Part shown: piece after piece, positions 1 to 8,981 of the stretch | Position numbering within the stretch: the stretch's first letter is position 1 | Layout of the letters: every line of letters begins with the position of its first letter | Assembly (NCBI GenBank): GCA_030145715.1 | Contig: JAIXHQ010000019.1 | Span: 1-52,726 of the forward strand | DNA: 52,726 nt | Direction of reading: 5' to 3' | From: Sphingopyxis sp. | GTDB taxonomy: Bacteria; Pseudomonadota; Alphaproteobacteria; Sphingomonadales; Sphingomonadaceae | Notes under the pieces: generated by a model | The model's database searches: none | Told to the model about the DNA's origin: nothing | What the model saw: only the letters and a program-made list of their open reading frames with translations | Translations under genes and position numbers: made by a program

Positions 1-76
1 TGGTGGAGCCGAGGGGAATCGAACCCCTGACCTCTGCAGTGCGATTGCAGCGCTCTCCCATCTGAGCTACGGCCCC
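1..76 (-). tRNA. tRNA-Ala (anticodon CGC)
   Basis: Read on the minus strand, this folds into a full cloverleaf. The acceptor stem is GGGGCCG paired with CGGCTCC, followed by A and an encoded CCA. The anticodon stem CTGCA/TGCAG encloses loop ATCGCAC, giving anticodon CGC, which reads the alanine codon GCG. The T loop has the usual GTTCGATTC. The gene begins or ends exactly at the window edge but looks complete at 76 nt. Confidence 0.97.
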
Positions 77-171
77 GCGACGGGCGGGTCTTAACGGCAC
101 TGTATGACAGTGGCAACGGCTTTTCTGATGCGGGGGGCCTGGCCGGTCGAATAGAGGAACGGGGGATTCCG

Positions 172-1188
172 ATGGCCAAGGCATGGCATTTAACCAGTCG
201 CCCGCAGGGGCTTCCGACAATCGACAATTTCGCGCTGCGCGATTTGCCTGACGCTCCGCTGGAAAAGGACCAGATCCGGGTCCGCAACCTGTGGCTGTCG
301 GTCGATCCCTATATGCGCAGCCGCATGAACGACGCCAAAAGCTATGCGCCCAGCTTTCCCATCGATCAGCCGATGACCGGCGGCGCGATCGGCGAGGTGG
401 TCGAAAGCCGGATGGACGGGTTTGAAACGGGCGACCTGATCCTTCACATGGGCGGATGGCGCGACGGCGGCATCATCGGATTGGACATGATGCCCAACAA
501 ACTGCCTGCCGAGGCATTGGCGGCGGACATGAGCCCGCAGACATTTCTGCACAATATGGGCCTGACCGGGGGCACCGCATGGATCGGGTTGCTGCGTATC
601 GCGGCGGCCAAGCCCGGCGATACGATCTTTGTTTCGGCCGCGGCGGGCGCCGTGGGTTCCGCGGTCGTCCAGATCGCCAAGGCCCGCGAAATGACCGTCA
701 TCGGGTCTGCCGGCGGCGCGGAAAAATGCGCGTGGGTCAAGGATTTGGGCGCCGATGCCGTGGTGGATTATAAAGCCGGGCCGGTCCTTCCCGCGCTGAC
801 CGAGGCGCTGCGCGATCTTGGGAAAGCGGGCATCGACGTCTATTTCGACAATGTCGGCGGCGAACATCTCGACGCCGCATTCGCGCACGCCAATGATTTC
901 GCGCGCTTTGCGATTTGCGGAATGATCGACGTCTATAATGACGGAAAGGCGCAGGAGATGGCATATCTCGTCCGCGCGATCCCGGCGCGCATCCGCATGG
1001 AAGGCTTTATCTACACCGATCAGCTTATTGAATATATGGAAGAATTTCACGCCGACATGGCTGGACTGATCGCCAGCGGCGCGGTGACGATGCGCGAGAC
1101 GGTGTATGACGGGCTGGCGTCCGCCCCGGATGCCTTCCTGGGCCTGTTTTCCGGGCAGAATATCGGAAAAATGCTGGTCCGGCTCTAA
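172..1188 (+). CDS. NADP-dependent oxidoreductase, CurA/LTB4-dehydrogenase type
   Basis: A 338-residue zinc-independent medium-chain dehydrogenase/reductase. The N-terminal segment with NLWLSVDPYMRSRM is typical of the curcumin reductase (CurA)/leukotriene B4 12-hydroxydehydrogenase family, which reduces the C=C bond of alpha,beta-unsaturated ketones with NADPH. The Rossmann part carries AAAGAVGSAVVQIAK near residue 160 and a GGAEKC segment for the cofactor phosphate. YFDNVGG near residue 225 is also a family signature. A purine-rich GGGGGA lies 5-6 bases before the ATG. It stands alone and converges on the helicase gene, with only 31 bases between stops. The family is clear; the physiological substrate cannot be read from the sequence. 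Confidence 0.9.
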   Translation: MAKAWHLTSRPQGLPTIDNFALRDLPDAPLEKDQIRVRNLWLSVDPYMRSRMNDAKSYAPSFPIDQPMTGGAIGEVVESRMDGFETGDLILHMGGWRDGGIIGLDMMPNKLPAEALAADMSPQTFLHNMGLTGGTAWIGLLRIAAAKPGDTIFVSAAAGAVGSAVVQIAKAREMTVIGSAGGAEKCAWVKDLGADAVVDYKAGPVLPALTEALRDLGKAGIDVYFDNVGGEHLDAAFAHANDFARFAICGMIDVYNDGKAQEMAYLVRAIPARIRMEGFIYTDQLIEYMEEFHADMAGLIASGAVTMRETVYDGLASAPDAFLGLFSGQNIGKMLVRL

Positions 1189-1219
1189 AGTCGCCCTAAC
1201 CGCCGTCAGTGTCCGGTCG

Positions 1220-2605
1220 TCAGTTGCCGAAACCGACCGACAGGAAATCGGGCATCGGCCCGTTCCAGCCGTCGTCGGGGCCGTCCTGATCGTCGCGCCG
1301 CGCCGATGGGGCAGGCTTGCGATCGCCGCGCGTGGACTTGGCCGGACGGGCCGCGGGGGCTTCGGCCGGACGCGCGGGAGCCTTTTCCGCTTTGGCGGCG
1401 CCCTTTCCGCGTCCGCCACGCGCCGGGCGCGCACGTTTCGATCCCGATTTTTCCTCGTCATCGGCCGGGCTTTCGGCACCCGTCGCCACCGCCGCGCCGC
1501 CATGGACGGGGATCTTATAGCCGGTCAATTTCTGGATATTGTCGATCGCCTCGTCATCCGATGACGAAACCAGCGTGAAGGCGCGGCCCTTTGCCCCCGC
1601 GCGGCCGGTGCGGCCGATCCGATGGACATAATCGTCGGGATGCCATGGCGCGTCGAAATTGAACACATGGCTGACGCCCTTTACGTCGAGGCCACGCGCC
1701 GCGACGTCGGACGCCACCAATATGTTGATCGTGCCGTTCTTGAACCGGTCGAGTTCGGCGATGCGGCTCGACTGGTCCATGTCGCCATGGATTTCGCCGG
1801 CCTTATATCCGTACCGCTGAAGCGATTTCGCGAGTTCGCGCACCGTGGTCTTGCGATTGCAAAAGATGATCGCGGTCGCGATGTCCTCGGCCTCGATCAG
1901 GTCGCGCAGCGTATCGCGCTTGTTGCGTTCCGACGTCTTGACCAGGAACTGCTCGATATTCTCGTTCCGGCTCGCGGGACGAGCCACCTCGATCGTCTTG
2001 GGATTTGAAAGAAACTTGTCGGCGAGCCGTTTGATGGGCGCCGGCATCGTCGCCGAAAAGAGCAGCGTCTGCCGAGTCGCGGGAAGTTTGGTGCAGATAT
2101 TCTCGATGTCCGGAATAAAGCCCATGTCGAGCATCCGGTCCGCCTCGTCGATCACCAGGAGGTTGCAGCCGGTGAGCAATATCTTGCCGCGTTCGAACAG
2201 GTCCATCAGTCGGCCCGGCGTGGCGATAAGGACATCGACGCCCTTTTCCAGCGCTTTCACCTGATCGCCCATCTGAACCCCGCCGATCAGCAGAGCCATC
2301 GACAGCTTGTGATACTTGCCATATTTTTCAAAGTTTTCAGCAACCTGCGCCGCGAGCTCCCGCGTCGGCGCCAAGATCAGCGAGCGCGGCATCAAGGCAC
2401 GAGCGCGGCCATGGGCCAGAATATCGATCATCGGCAGCACGAAGGATGCGGTCTTGCCAGTGCCTGTCTGCGCGATCCCGATGATGTCGCGCATCATCAA
2501 TACGGAGGGGATCACCCCGGCTTGGATCGGCGTCGCTTCATTATAGCCCGCCTCGTCGATCGCGCGCAAAAGTTCGTCGGAAAGGCCGATGTCGGCAAAT
2601 TTCAT
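1220..2605 (-). CDS. rhlE: DEAD-box ATP-dependent RNA helicase, RhlE-like
   Basis: A 461-residue DEAD-box helicase that unwinds RNA in ribosome assembly or RNA decay. Motifs appear in order: Q motif near residue 22, AQTGTGKT (I), PTRELA (Ia), DEAD within VIDEADRMLDMGF (II), SAT within LLFSATMP (III), IFCNRKTT (IV), ARGLDV (V) and HRIGRTGR (VI). The core ends near residue 370. The remaining 90 residues are a low-complexity tail rich in Ala, Lys, Arg and Pro, of the type that gives these helicases nonspecific RNA affinity. It is transcribed as a single gene. RhlE rather than DeaD/CsdA is inferred from length and the short basic tail. Confidence 0.93.
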   Translation of the reverse strand: MKFADIGLSDELLRAIDEAGYNEATPIQAGVIPSVLMMRDIIGIAQTGTGKTASFVLPMIDILAHGRARALMPRSLILAPTRELAAQVAENFEKYGKYHKLSMALLIGGVQMGDQVKALEKGVDVLIATPGRLMDLFERGKILLTGCNLLVIDEADRMLDMGFIPDIENICTKLPATRQTLLFSATMPAPIKRLADKFLSNPKTIEVARPASRNENIEQFLVKTSERNKRDTLRDLIEAEDIATAIIFCNRKTTVRELAKSLQRYGYKAGEIHGDMDQSSRIAELDRFKNGTINILVASDVAARGLDVKGVSHVFNFDAPWHPDDYVHRIGRTGRAGAKGRAFTLVSSSDDEAIDNIQKLTGYKIPVHGGAAVATGAESPADDEEKSGSKRARPARGGRGKGAAKAEKAPARPAEAPAARPAKSTRGDRKPAPSARRDDQDGPDDGWNGPMPDFLSVGFGN

Positions 2606-2719
2606 GAGGTAGCATGTCCGGAAATAGAGGAGGCACCCAGCCGCCCACGCAGGCGGACGCTGGGGCGGCCCTTGGGGAAACAGCGATAAAAAGTCAAGAA
2701 AAGCCGACGAAAGGTGCGA

Positions 2720-3244
2720 TTATTCCTCTTCGCGAACCGCGACCATCCAGCGGAATTTGTCGATTTCGCATTTTGCCCCAGTGCGCGCATGAATTTGATC
2801 GCGCCCTTCGCAGAGTTGACCGTCCTTGGTCCCCTCCATGTAAAAACCGGCATAGAAATCCAGCGCGCGACAGCCGCGATTGAGCTGGGCGCGAAGGCGC
2901 TGTTTCTGGCGGGTAATCAGGTCGATGCTGTCGCGCTGCGCCGCCTGCATCCCCATGATGCTGCGCATGGGCACGCATTTCGGGGCCTTTTTTTCCTTCC
3001 AGATGATCGGCAATTGAACTTCGCGCCGCGATGGCATCGGCCCGGCGGTGAAATTGTTGATCGGCGAACGCTGCGCGGGGACACGGATGATGAGTTGCTG
3101 TTCGATCACCAACTGCCAGAAAGACGTCGCCTGATCGGTCGTCGGCGCCGACAATTCGGTCAGCGACTCCGGCGCGCCCACGAGCGGCGCCGTGTCGGCC
3201 GCGGGCGCAGCGGCCGCAAACCACAGGAACGCCGCCCTCAGCAC
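2720..3244 (-). CDS. hypothetical exported protein
   Basis: I do not recognise this family. The frame is open from an ATG at 3310, but a GTG at 3242-3244 gives a much better start: the protein then begins with a hydrophobic leader (LRAAFLWFAAAAPAAD) that looks like a Sec signal peptide. The mature part of about 150 residues has several cysteines and a conserved-looking C-terminal half (FYAGFYMEG, KCEIDKFRWMVAVREEE). The GGGTGG ahead of the GTG is only a weak ribosome site. It lies between the helicase and the divergent flavoprotein gene. Codon use resembles the neighbours, so it is probably real; the exact start is uncertain. Confidence 0.6.
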   Translation of the reverse strand: MLRAAFLWFAAAAPAADTAPLVGAPESLTELSAPTTDQATSFWQLVIEQQLIIRVPAQRSPINNFTAGPMPSRREVQLPIIWKEKKAPKCVPMRSIMGMQAAQRDSIDLITRQKQRLRAQLNRGCRALDFYAGFYMEGTKDGQLCEGRDQIHARTGAKCEIDKFRWMVAVREEE

Positions 3245-3433
3245 AGTCGCGCTGCCACCCTCTCGGCATCCTGACGGAAGATGATGTTCACCCGTGGCTC
3301 CTGCGTCCATGCCCGCTGGACGAATTGATGTTATTCGTTCATCGCTCGCTTTAGCAAGGTTGATTGAACATCAAATGAACTATTGTCGATCCCGGCCCGT
3401 TCATCGGACAGGCCCTGCCCGGAATGGAACGGC

Positions 3434-4858
3434 ATGACGCGCCCACCAACGGCATCGCTGCTGACGGCGCTGCGCGACCTGCTTGGCCCCAAGGGCTATA
3501 GCGCCGATGCCGATGCGATGGCGCCGTGGCTGACCGACTGGCGCGGGAAATATCGCGGACGCGCCGCCGCGATGCTGTCGCCCGTCACGACCAAAGAGGT
3601 CGCCACCATCGTCCGCCTGTGCGCCGCCGCCGATGTCGCGCTGGTGCCGCAGGGCGGAAACAGCGGCATGGTGGGGGGCGCCACCCCCGACGCCAGCGGC
3701 GACCAGTTGCTGCTGAGCCTGCGGCGCATGAACCGCGTCCGGCATATCGACCCGGCGGCCCGCATCGCGGTCGTCGACGCCGGTGTCATCCTGGAGAATC
3801 TTCACAACGCCGCGCTCGCGCATCATCTTCGCTTTCCGCTGACATTGGGGGGCAAGGGGTCGGCGACGATCGGGGGACTGGTATCGACCAATGCGGGCGG
3901 CACACAGGTCCTGCGGCACGGCACGATGCGCGCGCTGGTCGCGGGCGTCGAAGCGGTGCTGCCCGACGGCAGCATTTTTGACGGACTGGCGCCGCTGAAA
4001 AAAGATAATCGCGGATATGACCTGCGACACCTGTTTTGCGGGGCGGAAGGGACGCTGGGGATCGTTACCGCCGCGACGCTGCGCCTGATCCCGGTGGCGG
4101 CGGCGCGGCGCACGGCGTGGATCGGCGTCGAGTCCCCCGACAGCGCGCTGCTGCTACTGCGACAGCTCGACCGGGGCATCGGCCGCGACCTGGAAGGCTA
4201 TGAGCTGATTCCGCATCGCTGCCTGGAGTCGGTGCTGCGCCACATTCCACAGGCGCGCGCACCGCTGGCCGCCGCGCATCCCTGGTATGTGCTGGCCGAA
4301 CTGGCGGGGGACGAAGATGCGGCGCTGGGCGAGGCGTTGGAACGGCAACTGGCCGCCGCGATCGACACCGGACTGATCCGCGATGTCGTGATCGCCAAGA
4401 ATGACCGGGAGAGCGAGGATTTCTGGCGTCTGCGCGAATCGATTTCCGAATCCGAGCGCGCCAAGGGACCGGGATTGCAGCATGACATCAGCGTGCCCGT
4501 CGACCTGATGCCGGCATTTATCGCCGACAATCCGGGGCGACTGGCGCAGGCTTTTCCGGGCGCCGGGACATTGTCGTTCGGGCATCTGGGCGACGGCAAT
4601 ATCCATCACCATGTGCTGCCGCCCGGCGGCGTGGACGGCGCGGCATGGATCGCGGCCGAGGGCGCCGCCGTCAGCCGCCTCGTCTATTCGCATGTCATCG
4701 AACTGGGCGGGTCGATTTCCGCCGAACATGGGATCGGACAGATGAAGCGCGACATATTGGCCGATCTCGATAGTCCGGCGCGGCTGGCGGCGCTGCGCGG
4801 CGTCAAGGCGGGGCTGGACCCCGCGGGGATTTTCAATCCCGGCAAGCTGATTGGCTGA
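3434..4858 (+). CDS. FAD-binding oxidase, GlcD/D-2-hydroxyacid dehydrogenase type
   Basis: A 474-residue flavoprotein of the vanillyl-alcohol oxidase fold, FAD_binding_4 followed by FAD-oxidase_C. The FAD pyrophosphate region PQGGNSGMVGGATP lies near residue 75 and GGLVSTNAGGTQVLRHG near residue 145. GDGNIHHHVLPP and the terminal AEHGIGQMKRD carry the histidines conserved in the D-2-hydroxyglutarate/D-lactate dehydrogenase and GlcD group. It probably oxidises a D-2-hydroxy acid and passes electrons to the respiratory chain. The frame is open from 3383, but the ATG at 3434 matches the usual N terminus (TASLLTALRDLLG follows) and has GGAA upstream. The exact substrate is not determined by sequence. 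Confidence 0.9.
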   Translation: MTRPPTASLLTALRDLLGPKGYSADADAMAPWLTDWRGKYRGRAAAMLSPVTTKEVATIVRLCAAADVALVPQGGNSGMVGGATPDASGDQLLLSLRRMNRVRHIDPAARIAVVDAGVILENLHNAALAHHLRFPLTLGGKGSATIGGLVSTNAGGTQVLRHGTMRALVAGVEAVLPDGSIFDGLAPLKKDNRGYDLRHLFCGAEGTLGIVTAATLRLIPVAAARRTAWIGVESPDSALLLLRQLDRGIGRDLEGYELIPHRCLESVLRHIPQARAPLAAAHPWYVLAELAGDEDAALGEALERQLAAAIDTGLIRDVVIAKNDRESEDFWRLRESISESERAKGPGLQHDISVPVDLMPAFIADNPGRLAQAFPGAGTLSFGHLGDGNIHHHVLPPGGVDGAAWIAAEGAAVSRLVYSHVIELGGSISAEHGIGQMKRDILADLDSPARLAALRGVKAGLDPAGIFNPGKLIG

Positions 4859-4978
4859 TGCCCGCCGAATCCGGCGAAGGTCCCTGCATCGCCCCCTTGC
4901 GCGGAAGGGCGCAGGTCAATAAGGCGCGCTGTTATCATCGCGTCCCGGATCCCCGGACCATCTAGTCGGAGTTCGATC

Positions 4979-5758
4979 ATGGCCACTGCGCCCGCCCCTG
5001 CCAACCTGCCGCTTTTCTATCAGGATCTGGTGCCGCTTTCGAGCGTCGACCACGCCGATTTCCGCGCCCGCCCGCTCGACAAGGCCGATTTCCTGGTCAA
5101 CCAGCACGCCGTGCCGCTCACGTCCGACGAATTTGTTTCGGCCTGCCGTTTCTATCCGATCGTTTTTTCGGCGGGTGAAAATCCGGTTCCGCTGGCGCTG
5201 ATGGGCCTGAACGAAGGCGTGAACATCTTCGTCGATGACGAGGGCAAGCTCATCAACCCGGTCTATGTTCCGGCCTATGTCCGCCGCTACCCCTTTCTGC
5301 TCGCCAAATTGCAGCCCAATTCGGAAGAATTGTCGCTGTGTTTCGACCCGACATCGGGCGCCATCGGCAAGTTCGACGAGGGCGACATCTTGTTCGAAAA
5401 CGGCCAGCCAGCCGAACCGGTGCAGGCTGTCCTCGAATTCTGCAAGAATTTCGAAGAAGCGGGCCAGCGCACCGGCCTGTTCATGGAGGAACTGAAAAAG
5501 GCCGACCTGTTGATGGACGGCGAAGTCAGCATCCAGCAGGAAGGCAATGACAAGCCCTTCATCTATCGCGGGTTCCAGATGGTCGACGAGAACAAGCTGC
5601 GCGAACTGCGCGGCGACGTGCTGCGCAAGCTGACGCAGAACGGCATTCTCGCACTGATCTTTGCCCATCTCTTCTCGTTGCAGATCATGCGCGAAGTCTT
5701 TGCCGACCAGGTCAAGGCCGGCAAGGTGCCCGAATTGCTGCCCATCGCCGCAATCTGA
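4979..5758 (+). CDS. SapC family protein
   Basis: A 259-residue protein that fits the SapC family (Pfam PF07277) along its whole length. The FLVNQHAVPLTSDEF and FYPIVFS segments are near the start and the acidic GEVSIQQEGND region is in the second half. The family name comes from a Campylobacter S-layer-linked gene, and the biochemical role is unknown. In sphingomonads such genes often sit near TonB receptors or PKHD-type hydroxylases, but none are here. There is no signal peptide. GGAG lies 9 bases ahead of the ATG. A strongly structured stretch follows the stop codon. Confidence 0.9.
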   Translation: MATAPAPANLPLFYQDLVPLSSVDHADFRARPLDKADFLVNQHAVPLTSDEFVSACRFYPIVFSAGENPVPLALMGLNEGVNIFVDDEGKLINPVYVPAYVRRYPFLLAKLQPNSEELSLCFDPTSGAIGKFDEGDILFENGQPAEPVQAVLEFCKNFEEAGQRTGLFMEELKKADLLMDGEVSIQQEGNDKPFIYRGFQMVDENKLRELRGDVLRKLTQNGILALIFAHLFSLQIMREVFADQVKAGKVPELLPIAAI

Positions 5759-5774
5759 GGCCGCGAAGGCCGAA

Positions 5775-5840
5775 ATGGCCGCTTTGGAAGGGCGTCGGCT
5801 CCGCCGGTTCGCTCCTTGCCAAGGCGGCCCAAGCGGCCAT
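5775..5840. repeat. long imperfect palindrome downstream of sapC
   Basis: ATGGCCGCTTTGG at 5775-5787 is matched by CCCAAGCGGCCAT at 5828-5840, almost perfectly complementary. Inner arms (AAGG with CCTT, GGCG with CGCC) can extend the structure. It sits 17 bases after the SapC stop and is not followed by a T run, so it is not a standard terminator. It may be a REP-like intergenic palindrome or a 3' end stabiliser. Nothing else is visible between 5841 and 5923. Confidence 0.55.
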
Positions 5841-5923
5841 CGGGCTACGCCCATCGATCGAATGAAAGGGCCGCCCGGGTCCGGCGACATAGCCGACTGA
5901 CGATTGCGGCCGCGATCGGCGGA

Positions 5924-6133
5924 TCAGAAATCTATCGCAAGGCCTTTTAGCTCCCAGTCGCCGTAACGCACAGGATTGCGCCCGCCGGGCTGGTCTTCGG
6001 CCTTATCCTCATGGATCGGTGCGGGCGGCGGAAGCGGGCTGTTCGTCCAGCCAGCAGGCGGTTTGACATGCGCGGGGCGGGTCGATGCCCGCGCGGTTCC
6101 GCCAATGGTGCCGATTTTGCTGATGCCGGTCAT
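5924..6133 (-). CDS. DUF1674 protein, SDHAF4-type succinate dehydrogenase assembly factor
   Basis: A 69-residue protein whose C terminus GGRNPVRYGDWELKGLAIDF is the signature of DUF1674, the family that includes mitochondrial SDHAF4 (Sdh8). In mitochondria it binds the flavinylated SDH subunit and protects it before complex II assembly; a similar role here follows from homology. The N-terminal half is Pro/Ala rich and probably disordered. It is divergent from rsmB, with 54 bases between starts, a pairing common in alphaproteobacteria. Confidence 0.87.
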   Translation of the reverse strand: MTGISKIGTIGGTARASTRPAHVKPPAGWTNSPLPPPAPIHEDKAEDQPGGRNPVRYGDWELKGLAIDF

Positions 6134-6187
6134 GATATTCGCCTATAGGATTTCCGATGCGCCACGCCAAGCCTCCTGTTTTCCCGC

Positions 6188-7489
6188 ATGACTGACCGCC
6201 GCCCCCGGCCGAAGCGTCGCACGACGAGTGCGGGCGACCCTCCCGGCATGGCACCCCGGCGCGCGGCGCTGCGCCTGACCGACGCGATCCTGCGGCGGGG
6301 CGACCCGCTCGACGTCGCGATGCATGCGGCGGCGCAGGGCCTGACCGGCCCCGACCGGGCGTTCGCGGTGGCCATCGCATCCGAAACTTTGCGCTGGATG
6401 GTCGACATCGACGCGCTGATCGACGGCGCAACGGAGCAGATTCTGCCCGACGACGTCAAATCGCGCGCCGTGCTGCGAATTGCATTGGCGCAGTTGCTGG
6501 TGCTGAGGACCCCCGGCCATGCCGTCGTATCGACCGCGCTGCCGCTGGTCGATGGTGGGCCAAGGCGGCTGGTCCACGCCCTATTGTCGCGCGCGCAGCA
6601 GGAAGAATGGCAGCTTCCCAAACGCGCGACGCTGCCCCTGCCCACGGCCGAACGCTGGGCCGAACAATGGGGGCTGCCCATGGTCGAAGCCGCCGAAGCG
6701 GCGTGGAGCGCCCCGCCGCCCATCGATCTGAGCTTTGCCGCCGAACCCAACGCCAGCGAATGGCCCGATGCCGTATCGCTGGCCGCGCATCACCTGCGAC
6801 TGCCGCGCGGCCAGGCGGTCGAAACGATGCCGGGCTATGCCGAGGGCGGCTGGTGGGTGCAGGACATTGCCGCCAGCCTGCCGGCCCGGCTGCTGGGCGC
6901 GGGCGATGGCCGAACCATCCTCGACCTGTGCGCCGCGCCGGGCGGCAAGACGATGCAGCTCGCGGCGGCGGGATGGTCGGTCGTCGCGGTGGACAGCAGC
7001 GCGAAACGGCTCGAACGGCTCCACGCCAATATGGCGCGCACCGGCCTGTCGGCCGCCATCGCGCAGGGCGACATACGACATTGGGAACCCGAAGCGGCGG
7101 TGGACGCGGTGCTGCTGGACGCGCCCTGTTCGGCAACCGGCATTTTTCGCCGCCATCCCGACGTGCTGCACCGTATCGAACCGCGCCAGATCGCCGACAT
7201 GGCCGCGTTGCAGGCCGAATTGCTCGCCCGCGCCGCGCGGTGGGTCAAGCCGGGCGGAATGTTGATTTACGCCACATGCTCGCTCGAACGCGCCGAGGGC
7301 GAAGACCAGATCACCGCTTTCCTGGCGGGCCATGCCGGTTGGGCTGTCGAGCCCGTCCGCCCGGACGAACTGCCCGGCGGTATCGCCCCCGATGAACGGG
7401 GCCTGGTCCGAACCCTGCCCGACAGGCTATCCGATGTCGGCGGCCTCGACGGATTTTTCATCGCACGGCTGCGCGCGCAGCCGCGCTGA
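6188..7489 (+). CDS. rsmB: RsmB-type 16S rRNA m5C methyltransferase
   Basis: A 433-residue RsmB/NOP family protein expected to methylate C967 (E. coli numbering) of 16S rRNA using SAM. An N-terminal NusB-like RNA-binding domain covers about residues 20-150. The Rossmann methyltransferase domain has the SAM motif DLCAAPGGKTMQLA near 240, DAPCSATGIFRRHPD near 310 (first catalytic Cys) and ATCSLERAEGEDQI near 360 (second catalytic Cys). All key residues are present. It is followed at 55 bases by an MFS gene on the same strand. The exact target base is inferred from the family. Confidence 0.92.
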   Translation: MTDRRPRPKRRTTSAGDPPGMAPRRAALRLTDAILRRGDPLDVAMHAAAQGLTGPDRAFAVAIASETLRWMVDIDALIDGATEQILPDDVKSRAVLRIALAQLLVLRTPGHAVVSTALPLVDGGPRRLVHALLSRAQQEEWQLPKRATLPLPTAERWAEQWGLPMVEAAEAAWSAPPPIDLSFAAEPNASEWPDAVSLAAHHLRLPRGQAVETMPGYAEGGWWVQDIAASLPARLLGAGDGRTILDLCAAPGGKTMQLAAAGWSVVAVDSSAKRLERLHANMARTGLSAAIAQGDIRHWEPEAAVDAVLLDAPCSATGIFRRHPDVLHRIEPRQIADMAALQAELLARAARWVKPGGMLIYATCSLERAEGEDQITAFLAGHAGWAVEPVRPDELPGGIAPDERGLVRTLPDRLSDVGGLDGFFIARLRAQPR

Positions 7490-7544
7490 ACGACAGGGAT
7501 AATCCCTCTGGACAGGGGGAAATTGGGGACTAGGGCACAGCAGA

Positions 7545-8858
7545 ATGGCGACGATACCCCCAGCAGATGGCGATGAACCGGTGATGCCGACGCCGCCCGT
7601 TCCGGCCCCCTCCCCGCTCAGCTATCCCGACTATCGATATTTCTGGATCGCGCGCTTTACCGCCGTGATGGCGACGATCGCGATGGTGGTGGTGATCGGA
7701 TACCAGCTTTATGACACCGCGCGCACCGATTATGGCATGTCGATCCGCGAAGCATCGTTTCAACTGGGCTTGCTTGGCCTGTTCCAGTTCATTCCGCTTG
7801 CGATCCTGACCCCCGTCGCCGGGTGGGTGGCAGACCGGTTCGAGCGGCGGAGCGTCGCGATTTTTTCGAACCTGATCGATATGGTGATCGCCATCACCCT
7901 ATGCTGGTTCACATGGACCGACGCGCTGACGTTGAACCTGCTCTTTGCCCTCGCGGCGCTTCACGGAGTCGCGCGGGTCTTTTCCGGCCCGGCGATGAGC
8001 GCGATCGCACCGAACATCGTCCCGCCCGCCGTCCTGCCCCGCGCGATCGCGATGAACAGCATCGCATGGCAGTCGGCATCGGTCATCGGCCCCGCCGTCG
8101 GCGGTTTAATCTATGCCGCGCATCCGGCATCGGTTTATGTCTTTACCGCGACCCTGCTCGGCATTTCGGCGCTGACGCTCAGCCGCGTGCGGCGGGTGCT
8201 GCCACCGCCGACCGAGGTGCGGCGCCATCCGCTGCGCGAAATGGCCGACGGGTTGCAATTCACCTGGCGCGAACGCTTTTTGTTCGGGACGATCACGCTC
8301 GACCTGTTCGCGGTCATCCTGTCGGGCGCGACCGCGATGTTGCCGGTCTATGCCCGCGACATCCTGCACATGGGATCCGAAGGGCTGGGCCTGCTGCGCG
8401 CCGCACCGGCGATCGGCGCGGCGTTGGTCGCGCTTGGCCTGTCCTTCCGTCCGATCGAACGCAATGTCGGGGTCAAGATGCTGTGGGCGGTCGCGGTGTT
8501 CGGGGCGGGCACCGTTGCCTTTGGCCTGTCGACCAATTTCCTGCTGTCGCTTGGCCTGCTCGCGCTGATCGGCGCCGCCGACATGTTCTCTGTCTTTGTG
8601 CGCGGGACGCTGATCCAGCTCAACACGCCCGACCATATGCGCGGCCGTGTCAGCGCCGTGTCGGGATTGGCGATTTCGGCATCCAATGAACTGGGCGAGA
8701 TGCGCGCCGGTTCGATGGCAGCCGCGTTTGGCCCCGTATTCGCGGTGGTTTTCGGCGGAGCGGCGGCGATCGGCGTCACCGCGCTGTGGGCCTGGCTGTT
8801 CCCGGAACTGCGCCGCGCGCGGACGTTCGAGCCCCAATTCAAACCGACCGCCGACTGA
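7545..8858 (+). CDS. MFS transporter, EntS-like (MFS_3 group)
   Basis: A 437-residue integral membrane protein with about 11-12 hydrophobic segments and a Pro-rich cytoplasmic N terminus of roughly 25 residues. The loop GWVADRFERRSVAIF after TM2 is the MFS motif A, and DHMRGRVSAVSGLAISASNELGEMRAG near residue 365 is typical of the enterobactin-exporter-like MFS_3 family. It most likely exports a small molecule by proton antiport. No biosynthetic gene is adjacent to suggest the cargo. Confidence 0.85.
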   Translation: MATIPPADGDEPVMPTPPVPAPSPLSYPDYRYFWIARFTAVMATIAMVVVIGYQLYDTARTDYGMSIREASFQLGLLGLFQFIPLAILTPVAGWVADRFERRSVAIFSNLIDMVIAITLCWFTWTDALTLNLLFALAALHGVARVFSGPAMSAIAPNIVPPAVLPRAIAMNSIAWQSASVIGPAVGGLIYAAHPASVYVFTATLLGISALTLSRVRRVLPPPTEVRRHPLREMADGLQFTWRERFLFGTITLDLFAVILSGATAMLPVYARDILHMGSEGLGLLRAAPAIGAALVALGLSFRPIERNVGVKMLWAVAVFGAGTVAFGLSTNFLLSLGLLALIGAADMFSVFVRGTLIQLNTPDHMRGRVSAVSGLAISASNELGEMRAGSMAAAFGPVFAVVFGGAAAIGVTALWAWLFPELRRARTFEPQFKPTAD

Positions 8859-8981
8859 AACACGGTTCACCGCATATCATCAACAGTCGGCCTACGCCCT
8901 ATTGTCAATTAAATGAATTGAGTTATCTTCAGCCTACCCGTTACCGCGGTTTCCCCTCTCCCTTTAAAAGGAGCGACCGCC

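Noticed and set aside
190..1503. A 437-codon minus-strand frame
   Set aside because: Antisense to the CurA-type reductase; no ribosome site or family features.
8900..8935. Promoter-like TTGTCA and TTATCT ahead of the RBBP9-like gene
   Set aside because: The spacer is only 15 bases, so I did not list it.
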